Source: a virus
Length of the DNA stretch: 24,758 nt
Virus record (IMG/VR): IMGVR_UViG_3300036785_000190
Coordinates: 1-24,758 of that record
Reading direction: 5' to 3' (one strand)
The notes beneath the pieces were generated by a model. It saw only the letters and a program-made list of their open reading frames with translations, had not been told where the DNA came from and searched no databases. Both the position numbers and the translations under genes were made by a program. This document shows positions 19,512 to 24,758 of this stretch, in pieces. Every line of letters starts with the position of its first letter. Positions within the stretch are counted from its first letter, which is position 1.

Positions 19512-21161
19512 ATGACGTACGTGGATGACCCGACTTTGGAGGGCGACGAGCCGCCCCCCGACGAGCCAGACGACCTCTCCAGTGATCTGGACCAGTTCGC
19601 CCCCGTCGTCCTCGATCCCGCCGACCAGCAGTTCGTCAACAGGCTTGTGGATAAGGTGTGGGAATTCACCGTGATCCTCTCCGGTGTGGATATGTTCCCG
19701 TACCAGGCGGCACTCGGGCATCGGATCATCGAGTCGGTTATTTCCGGAGATGGGGCCACCATTACCGGCGAGCTTTCACGTCAAAGCGGCAAGACCGAAG
19801 TGGTGGCAAATGTCGCCGCCAGCCTCATGATTCTCCTGCCCAGGCTGGCCGAAATGTTCCCCGAGTTTGAGCCTCTTCAGAAGTTCGCCAAGGGCGTCAT
19901 GATCGGCTGCTTTGCCCCGGTCGAGCAGCAGGTCGAGACCCTCTTTGGTCGTGTGGTGGATCGTCTCACCTCGGAGCGCGCCCAGGAGATGCTGGAGGAT
20001 CCCGACATCGATGACACTGTGCGCCCCGGCTCGCGCAAAGTTCGGTTGAAGAAGTGCCAGAGCTTCTGCGCCATGCAGACGGCGAACCCGAGAGCGAAGA
20101 TCGAGTCGAAGAGCTACCACGTCATCTTCGTGGACGAGTCCCAGTCGGTGGATGAGTACGTGCTCAACAAGTCGATCACCCCGATGGGTGCGTTCTACCT
20201 CGCCACCATGTGCATGACCGGCACTCCCGACATCGTGAAGGGCGTGTTCTACAAGACCATCCAGCACAACAAGCGCATGGAGCTGCGCCGGGGCGGCAAG
20301 AAGAACCACTTCCGCTTCGACTGGAAGTACTGCGCCCGGTTCAACCGCAACTACGCCGCCTACATCCGGGGCGAGGCGATGCGGATCGGAGAGGACTCCG
20401 ACGAGTTCCGGCTCAACTACAAGCTGGAATGGCTCCTGGAGCGGGGCATGCTCATCACCGAGTCCCGGCTGGACGAGCTGGGCGACACCACCATGCCCAT
20501 CGTCCCGGCGTACTGGCGCAGCCCGCTCATCGGCGGCATCGACTTCGCCCGCAAGATGGACTCGACCGTTGCCACCGTGCTCTGGGTGGACTGGGACCGT
20601 CCCGACGAGCTGGGCCTGTACGACCACCGGATCCTCAACTGGCTGGAGATGCACGGCGAGGAATGGGAGGAGCAGTATTTCCGACTGGTCGACTTCTTCT
20701 CCAACTACTCAGTCGTGGCGATTGGTGTGGACGCCCAGGGCATCGGGGATGTCGCCGCCGACCGACTCAAGCGGCTCCTCCCCAACATCCAGGTCGAGCC
20801 GCTGTCCTCCCAGATCGCAGAGCAGTCGCTCCGGTGGAAGCACCTCCAGGCTCTACTCCAACGTGGGCTGCTCTCCTGGCCCGCCCACCCCAAGGCGCGG
20901 AGGACCAAGACCTGGAAGCGGTTCCGCCAGCAGATGATCGACGTGGAGAAGAAGTACCAGGGGGCGCACCTTCTGGTCGAGGCCCCCGACGAGGCCGGGG
21001 TCCACGACGACTACGTGGACTCGCTGGCCTGTGCGGTGATCATGAGCAAGCAGATGATGGTGCCCGAGATCGAGGTTCAGACGACGCCCTGGGCCTCAAC
21101 GCCCAGGGTTACCCGAGAGCGCCGTGCAGGACGTCAGCGAGCGGGTTCAGGACGTCGGTGA
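19512..21161 (+). CDS. terL: Terminase large subunit
   Basis: The ATG at 19512 (MTYVDDPTLEG) is preferred over an in-frame start at 19446 that runs through the tandem repeats; the ribosome-binding site is weak. The ATPase domain has Walker A SRQSGKT (89-95), Walker B VIFVDESQS (204-212) and coupling motif TGTP (236-239). The nuclease domain has GGIDFARKMD (Asp344), IGVDAQG (Asp407) and HDDYVDSLACA (Asp500, Asp503). Terminase pumps DNA into the prohead and cuts it. In the plain frame the protein ends at 549 residues with an Arg-rich tail of poor codon bias. The +1 frame after codon 531 has excellent bias and ends at 21213, so the functional protein is probably 566 residues. No small subunit is visible. 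Confidence 0.93.
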   Translation: MTYVDDPTLEGDEPPPDEPDDLSSDLDQFAPVVLDPADQQFVNRLVDKVWEFTVILSGVDMFPYQAALGHRIIESVISGDGATITGELSRQSGKTEVVANVAASLMILLPRLAEMFPEFEPLQKFAKGVMIGCFAPVEQQVETLFGRVVDRLTSERAQEMLEDPDIDDTVRPGSRKVRLKKCQSFCAMQTANPRAKIESKSYHVIFVDESQSVDEYVLNKSITPMGAFYLATMCMTGTPDIVKGVFYKTIQHNKRMELRRGGKKNHFRFDWKYCARFNRNYAAYIRGEAMRIGEDSDEFRLNYKLEWLLERGMLITESRLDELGDTTMPIVPAYWRSPLIGGIDFARKMDSTVATVLWVDWDRPDELGLYDHRILNWLEMHGEEWEEQYFRLVDFFSNYSVVAIGVDAQGIGDVAADRLKRLLPNIQVEPLSSQIAEQSLRWKHLQALLQRGLLSWPAHPKARRTKTWKRFRQQMIDVEKKYQGAHLLVEAPDEAGVHDDYVDSLACAVIMSKQMMVPEIEVQTTPWASTPRVTRERRAGRQRAGSGRR

Positions 21162-21213
21162 CGGCCCGGTCTACTCCTCCCGCCGCTCCGGCGATCCCCG
21201 GTTCAAGTTCTGA
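21102..21213 (+). other. Likely +1 frameshift and alternative end of terminase
   Basis: Codon 531 (CCC, 21102-21104) is followed by the rare Arg codon AGG. After a +1 slip at this Pro codon the reading continues GLPESAVQDVSERVQDVGDG and PVYSSRRSGDPRFKF to a TGA at 21211-21213. In this frame most third positions are G or C; in the original frame most are A or T. CCC before a slow codon is a known type of +1 shift site. A single inserted base in the sequence would give the same picture. Confidence 0.55.
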
Positions 21214-21327
21214 CTCAGCTCGTGCCTTGGCCGACTGGGCGCTGAGCTGAGCGGCGTAGGGCGTCGCGCGCTCCATCGAGGTCTGCATCGCCCAGTCCTG
21301 CCCTGCGCCCACGACCGGAGAATACAC
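21109..21327 (-). CDS. Doubtful antisense small protein
   Basis: A 72-codon minus-strand frame starts at GTG 21327 and ends inside the terminase tail. The first 35 or so residues (YSPVVGAGQDWAMQTSMERA, then TPYAAQLSAQSAKARAES) have good third-position bias and no competing plus-strand frame. The remainder lies opposite the +1 terminase frame, where its bias is poorer. There is no Shine-Dalgarno site. It would be the only leftward gene in the rightward block. I list it because the 21214-21327 stretch is otherwise empty. Confidence 0.3.
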   Translation of the reverse strand: MYSPVVGAGQDWAMQTSMERATPYAAQLSAQSAKARAESELEPGIAGAAGGVDRAVTDVLNPLADVLHGALG

Positions 21328-21370
21328 CCGGCTAAGTGATCAACTCTGCCCACGGGTGGCACGCCGGGTG
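21325..21370. repeat. 8-bp inverted repeat before the post-terminase operon
   Basis: CACCCGGC (21325-21332) and GCCGGGTG (21363-21370) pair perfectly across a 30-nt loop. The right arm lies about 48 nt before the ATG at 21418. It may be an operator or the stem of a leader; no T-run is present. Confidence 0.4.
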
Positions 21371-21417
21371 AAAACGGCGTGAGTAGCCTCGTCGTAACTG
21401 CGTAGAAGGAGTTTCCC

Positions 21418-21819
21418 ATGGGACTTGCCCCCGACCCGATGTTCCCTGAGAAGGGTGCATACGCCTACGACATGACGCCGGGTCCGAACAGCCCCGGCGG
21501 TCGCGGACCTCTGCGCTTTGAAGAGGGGATGGCGACCGACACCGACGTCCCCAACGACTTCACGCGGGGGATGACCGAGTTCATGGTCTCGGCACCTGGC
21601 CGGATCAACCACGTCGACCCGAACACCCAGTTCAAAATGCCCGAGGAGACCATGGCAGAGCGCGCCCACGTCGGCTCATCCGCCTGGATCGACGCCCCCA
21701 CCATGCTCGGTGAGTTCGCCCACGGCAGCTTCACCGACCAGGCCGAGGTGCGCTACGAAGAGGTGATCCGCAACGGGGCCATCCAGAAGAGGCGCTCACC
21801 TGAAGTCGTCTCCGACTGA
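21418..21819 (+). CDS. Unknown protein, first gene after terminase
   Basis: The ATG at 21418 follows AAGGAG by about 6 nt, a strong site. The 133-residue protein begins MGLAPDPMFPEKGAYAYDMT with Pro/Gly-rich turns. It continues with TDVPNDFTRGMTEFMVSAPG and NTQFKMPEETMAERAHVGSS, and ends in the helix-like QAEVRYEEVIRNGAIQKRRS. No domain is recognised. Position after terminase and high Pro/Gly content fit a small virion or head-assembly protein, which is inference. Confidence 0.75.
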   Translation: MGLAPDPMFPEKGAYAYDMTPGPNSPGGRGPLRFEEGMATDTDVPNDFTRGMTEFMVSAPGRINHVDPNTQFKMPEETMAERAHVGSSAWIDAPTMLGEFAHGSFTDQAEVRYEEVIRNGAIQKRRSPEVVSD

Positions 21820-21821
21820 CC

Positions 21822-22070
21822 ATGGCGACTGATGTCGCGGCGTCACTACGGCGTGGGCGTATGGCGGTCGGTCGGCACCTCATGGAGGGACACGGCTTCA
21901 CCAAGAGCGAGTTCGGTATGTTCGGTGACAATCCCTCGCAGCAGATGCTGGAGGGGGCGCACGAGCAGGAGCACGAGTACAACCAGGAGGCGCTGAGTCA
22001 CACGCATGAGCTGTTCCACGACCGGCGCAGTGAGGGACGCAGGCACGGCCCGAGAGTGGTGCACCTGTGA
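21822..22070 (+). CDS. Small protein ending in the FHDRRxEGRR motif
   Basis: The ATG at 21822 comes 2 nt after the previous stop. The 82-residue protein is basic at the start (SLRRGRMAVGRHLMEGHG), has an acidic, His-rich middle (EGAHEQEHEYNQEALSHTHE) and ends LFHDRRSEGRRHGPRVVHL. The last part repeats at the start of the next gene and at the end of the one after. The middle is likely helical. No family is known; the terminal motif may bind a shared partner. Confidence 0.75.
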   Translation: MATDVAASLRRGRMAVGRHLMEGHGFTKSEFGMFGDNPSQQMLEGAHEQEHEYNQEALSHTHELFHDRRSEGRRHGPRVVHL

Positions 22071-22294
22071 TATTCCACGACCGGCGTGACGAGGGGCGGC
22101 GACGCAGTCCGATGTATTTCGGCCATGGTGACAGGTTGCCGCAGAAGGAACAGGACCAGCTCTACGCAGAGAAGCTGGCCGAGTCAGGTCGGGACCCCGA
22201 GTACGAGCACGCTGAGTGGGCCGACAAGATGATGCGCGCTCAGGACGCCGAAGAAGGCGGGCTTGAGCAACACCGTGGGATGCCGAGGTACTGA
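22067..22294 (+). CDS. Small protein starting with the FHDRRxEGRR motif
   Basis: The GTG at 22067 overlaps the previous stop (GTGA). The 75-residue product starts MIFHDRRDEGRRRSPMYFGH and continues with a charged helix (KEQDQLYAEKLAESGRDPEY, HAEWADKMMRAQDAEEGG), ending EQHRGMPRY. Its motif lies 60 bp after the copy in the previous gene. The proteins may have arisen by local duplication. The function is unknown. Confidence 0.75.
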   Translation: MIFHDRRDEGRRRSPMYFGHGDRLPQKEQDQLYAEKLAESGRDPEYEHAEWADKMMRAQDAEEGGLEQHRGMPRY

Positions 22295-22674
22295 TGGCGA
22301 AGAAGACAGCAGTAGACGCCCCTGACCCTGATGAGTGGAAGCACACGCACTACTACGACCCGGCCCCCATTGATCGGTACGACGCGCGTCCTCATCCGGG
22401 GAGTAGCGCCATTGCGCCGGGGTCCCCGGTGCAGAAGATGAAGTGGAAGATGGGTCCGGGTCGCAGTACCGGTGGTGCGTTCGCCCACATTCGGGATCAG
22501 TACGGAAACAACCAGTCGGTCTTCAAGACCGCTCTGGCATCCAAGAAGGGGTTTCAGTCCAAGATGTCTGACGCGCAGGGTCAGGCATCGAGTGGGTGGG
22601 GAGGACCGGAGCCGAAGTATCCGGGGTACTTCCATGATCGGCGTGAAGAGGGTCGAAGGGACAGGCCGATCTGA
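22294..22674 (+). CDS. Basic protein ending in the FHDRRxEGRR motif
   Basis: The ATG at 22294 overlaps the previous stop (TGATG). The 126-residue protein begins MAKKTAVDAPDPDEWKHTHY, contains KMKWKMGPGRSTGGAFAHIR and NQSVFKTALASKKGFQSKMS, and ends YPGYFHDRREEGRRDRPI. Its first 15 nt around the start (CTGATGGCGAAGAAG) are identical to those of the next gene. It is Gly, Lys and Ser rich and probably partly disordered. No family is recognised. Confidence 0.75.
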   Translation: MAKKTAVDAPDPDEWKHTHYYDPAPIDRYDARPHPGSSAIAPGSPVQKMKWKMGPGRSTGGAFAHIRDQYGNNQSVFKTALASKKGFQSKMSDAQGQASSGWGGPEPKYPGYFHDRREEGRRDRPI

Positions 22675-24335
22675 TGGCGAAGAAGCGCCCTGGTGCACCT
22701 GAAGGCCGTGCCGTCCAGATGGAAGACCTCGATCCTCAAGGTCGTCGCGCCGCTCGTGAGAACTGGGCGCAGATGGGCATGGTCAAGTCCCGTCATGGTG
22801 AAGCGTTAGCGGCGGCACAGCAGGCTCAGGCCACTACTACCAACCCCGAGTACGTCAAGAAGATGGGTCACCGGATCTCGACCCTCAAGGCTGTTGAGCC
22901 TCACCTAGAGGACAAGCCCATGACCGAACGGGGCGCAGCCGCAGAGCGGGTCAAGTACATCGAGGCTGGTGCGAAGCGCGCACGGGAGCATGGGCCAGAA
23001 GAGGGTGGCCTGGGCGGTGCCGATTTCTACTTCGACCATCACAACTTGATCCGAGAAGCGGGACGGGCGACCGGCTTCACCCCCCACGAGGCGATCACTG
23101 GGACGACGTCGATGAGTCCGCTCAATGCCCCGACGACAGAGCGGGCTGCTGGGCGTGCGGCCATGAAGCTCGTGGGAGAACCAGGCCATACGGTCGAGAT
23201 GACTCCAGAGCTGCACAAGGCCGCGACCGGGGTGCTTAAGGGGACCATGAAATCGATGAACCCCCCTCCTCTCCCCAAGGAGACCGTCGGTCAGACCGTG
23301 AAGGTCGAAGATCTCCATCACACGCACGTCGCCGCCCTGGGGGCTGTCAACGCACCGATGCGGAAGAAGGGTCAGCCGATCCAGTCGAGTGCTCCTGAGG
23401 CGTTTACCGCCATGGGGGCCACCCGTTTGTCCCCAGAGATTGCTCGCTCTATCGGTCACCTTCGTGGTCATATTCCAGAGGAGGATGTCATCGCTCCTGG
23501 GGGTGCGCCCAAGGTCCACACATACAAGGAGACCACCAAGGCACACGTCCCAAACACACCGGAGCACGGCGAGTTCGGCGTCCGGCTGCACCACTACATT
23601 CACGGTGACCCCAAGCAGCATGTGATGGACCTGTTCGGCCTTCGTCACTCCCAAAAAGGTGTGCTGAGTTCGGACGCACCCACGGTTGAGGACACCTGGA
23701 TGAACGCGATCTCCACCCGCCAGGTCCCGACGAACATCGGTGGTGGTGGGCGTGGTGTCAGCGTGGCGAAGACGGCGGGCACCGACCCCAAGCTCGCCGG
23801 GGCCGACGCCATGCGGAAGGCGTCTCCCACATCGGAGGCGACGGTGGCCGACGATCCAGGCATCACCGCCACCGGTCTTGTCCACGCCCTCAACTCCTCG
23901 GCCAGCCGGATGGCGGCGAAGAAGATCAAGATCCAGATGGGTGACGAGACCACCAACCTGCCGTCGGTGGCCGGTCATGCCATGGCCTGGACCGAGATTC
24001 GCCGCCAGGCTGACAAGGACCCCGAGTACAAAGCTGCCCAGGAGGCGAAGCAGGACGTCGCCGGTCGCCAGTTCAAGGCCCCCAGGAATCAGCCGAAGCT
24101 GGGGAAGGAGAGGACGGCCACTGCAGTGAAGCAGACGCCTGTGCCCTCTTCTGTCAGGCAGCCGGTTGGTCCTGCGATGAAGAAGCAGCGGCGTCAGCGT
24201 GCTCGCGCTGCCAAAAATGCGCCCGCTTCCGCACCTGAAGCTGCCTCGGCAGCGGCACCCTACGTGCCTCCTTCCACTCCCGCTGGTCCGGTCATGACTG
24301 AGTTCAGAAGAAAGCGAGCGGCTGCAAATGGCTGA
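22674..24335 (+). CDS. Large enzyme-like phage protein (DUF7178-like region)
   Basis: The ATG at 22674 overlaps the previous stop. The 553-residue protein has a charged first 85 residues, then a folded region: YFDHHNLIREAGRATGFTPH, ITGTTSMSPLNAPTTERAAG and AMKLVGEP. After a gap comes FGVRLHHYIHGDPKQHVMDL, and PTVEDTWMNAISTRQ. The order (aromatic/IRxxA helix, S-MSP-N loop, GD-x-V-x-D, then PTVEDxW) resembles a phage family I remember as DUF7178, which itself looks like helix-hairpin glycosylase folds; that link is from memory. A Thr/Ala section and a long Lys/Pro/Ala-rich disordered tail (after about 440) follow. It may be a virion-borne enzyme. The position among small structural-type genes supports this. 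Confidence 0.7.
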   Translation: MAKKRPGAPEGRAVQMEDLDPQGRRAARENWAQMGMVKSRHGEALAAAQQAQATTTNPEYVKKMGHRISTLKAVEPHLEDKPMTERGAAAERVKYIEAGAKRAREHGPEEGGLGGADFYFDHHNLIREAGRATGFTPHEAITGTTSMSPLNAPTTERAAGRAAMKLVGEPGHTVEMTPELHKAATGVLKGTMKSMNPPPLPKETVGQTVKVEDLHHTHVAALGAVNAPMRKKGQPIQSSAPEAFTAMGATRLSPEIARSIGHLRGHIPEEDVIAPGGAPKVHTYKETTKAHVPNTPEHGEFGVRLHHYIHGDPKQHVMDLFGLRHSQKGVLSSDAPTVEDTWMNAISTRQVPTNIGGGGRGVSVAKTAGTDPKLAGADAMRKASPTSEATVADDPGITATGLVHALNSSASRMAAKKIKIQMGDETTNLPSVAGHAMAWTEIRRQADKDPEYKAAQEAKQDVAGRQFKAPRNQPKLGKERTATAVKQTPVPSSVRQPVGPAMKKQRRQRARAAKNAPASAPEAASAAAPYVPPSTPAGPVMTEFRRKRAAANG

Positions 24336-24573
24336 CAACTACATCCAGAACGTCCCGGTCCCTTACATGGACATCCAGACCTTGTGGAGCGACCGGCGTG
24401 AGCCGCACGCCAACCCGCTGTCATCAGGATCGTCAGGTCGCCGGATGGTGGCGCGGACCAGCCCCAGCACCCTTGGTAAGTCCATCGAGGGCCTCTACCA
24501 CCCTGGTGTTTTTGCCGAGAGGGCGTCGGCTCCGATCACGAAGAAGAGGCTGTACGGAGATCAGAAGAAATGA
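24328..24573 (+). CDS. Small unknown protein
   Basis: The ATG at 24328 overlaps the end of the large gene by 8 nt and follows AGCGAGCGG, a weak site. The 81-residue protein starts MADNYIQNVPVPYMDIQTLW and continues SDRREPHANPLSSG, a faint echo of the DRR motif in the preceding small proteins. It has a Ser/Arg-rich middle and ends ITKKRLYGDQKK. It appears to be a small accessory virion or assembly protein by context only. Confidence 0.7.
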   Translation: MADNYIQNVPVPYMDIQTLWSDRREPHANPLSSGSSGRRMVARTSPSTLGKSIEGLYHPGVFAERASAPITKKRLYGDQKK

Positions 24574-24758
24574 CCGACCTCGTACCGGAGATCCCTATCC
24601 GAGATGGCGAGGTTGTCCTCGACGCCAGTAGTGGTTTGCTCGGTGCAGTCGTGGTTCGCCATCATGCTCATGCCGGTATGGGCGTTGATGGCGTGTCTGC
24701 GACGCCGCCCCCACGCGTAGTGGATCACTCGTTCCACCACCATCAACGCCCATACCGG
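24570..24758 (+). CDS. Partial gene leaving the right edge
   Basis: ATG at 24570 overlaps the previous stop (ATGA) and the frame stays open for 63 codons to the window end. It begins MTDLVPEIPIRDGEVVLDAS and continues SGLLGAVVVRHHAHAG, which reads like the strands of a folded domain. The last 30 or so codons cover the inverted repeat at the window end and become His/Pro rich (DHSFHHHQRPYR), so the true sequence there may be altered if that repeat is an assembly fold-back. The product is not recognised. Confidence 0.55.
   Translation, partial: MTDLVPEIPIRDGEVVLDASSGLLGAVVVRHHAHAGMGVDGVSATPPPRVVDHSFHHHQRPYR
24673..24758. repeat. Perfect 19-bp inverted repeat at the window end
   Basis: CCGGTATGGGCGTTGATGG (24673-24691) is the exact reverse complement of the last 19 bases (24740-24758), with 48 bp between the arms. 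The next inner pair does not match; the outer side cannot be tested because the window stops. It may be a fold-back artefact at a contig end or a real terminal or regulatory structure. Confidence 0.7.

Noticed and set aside
20210-21250. 346-codon plus-strand frame inside terminase
   Set aside because: It is out of frame with a clear TerL and extremely rich in Arg, Pro and Gly; only the +1 frame after 21104 is likely to be translated.
22905-24338. 477-codon minus-strand frame opposite the large enzyme-like gene
   Set aside because: The composition is an Arg/Gly/His/Leu antisense pattern, and the plus-strand gene has operon joins at both ends.
24561-24746. 61-codon minus-strand frame at the right end
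   Set aside because: It crosses the inverted repeat and lies opposite a frame joined by ATGA to the operon; no ribosome-binding site.

Overview
The window is a piece of a double-stranded DNA phage, or a prophage-like contig, that infects a high-GC actinobacterium. Evidence for this is the overall G+C richness with G/C-biased third codon positions, frequent GTG starts, two WhiB-family genes (known only from actinobacteria and their phages), and a tailed-phage terminase next to a full DNA replication and recombination set. No integrase, lysis gene, portal or capsid gene can be recognised in this piece, so lifestyle cannot be judged.

Layout. Positions 1 to about 19,100 are one long leftward (minus-strand) gene block, mostly joined by ATGA, GTGA or TGATG stop/start overlaps, so it was probably transcribed as a few long messages with coupled translation. 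Read in transcription order (right to left) it holds: a winged-helix protein that may be a replication initiator (19096-18329), WhiB (18332-17910), a DnaC-like helicase loader, a small unknown, a DnaB-like helicase, a DnaG-like primase, an SNF2-type helicase, a 47-residue Cys protein, tRNA-Arg(ACG), several unknown or DNA-binding proteins, an SLOG/DUF2493-like protein that seems to start at CTG, an HTH protein, a gp32-like ssDNA-binding protein, a family A DNA polymerase with 3'-5' exonuclease, an HNH endonuclease, small unknowns, a Lys-rich 40-residue protein coupled to RecA, a PD-(D/E)XK-like nuclease, a second WhiB, a Cas4-like Fe-S exonuclease, a RuvC-like resolvase, low-complexity proteins, a second HNH endonuclease, and the first 20 codons of a gene leaving the left edge.

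Positions 19,097-19,511 form a divergent intergenic region with hairpins, a tandem 12-bp repeat and one TTGACA box. From 19,512 to the end genes run rightward: terminase large subunit (with a likely +1 frameshift near its end), then four small proteins, three of which carry the same FHDRRxEGRR peptide, a 553-residue enzyme-like protein, a short protein, and an open gene leaving the right edge. The window ends exactly on one arm of a perfect 19-bp inverted repeat.

Together the left block can supply initiation (initiator, loader, helicase, primase), elongation (Pol I type polymerase, SSB), recombination and end processing (RecA, RuvC, Cas4-like, PD-(D/E)XK, SNF2) and host-type transcription control (two WhiB proteins, HTH protein). 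The right block begins packaging and virion assembly. The most interesting items are the hidden WhiB gene overlapping two others, the CTG-start gene, the terminase frameshift, the repeated FHDRR peptide, and lambda-O-like repeats inside the putative initiator gene.
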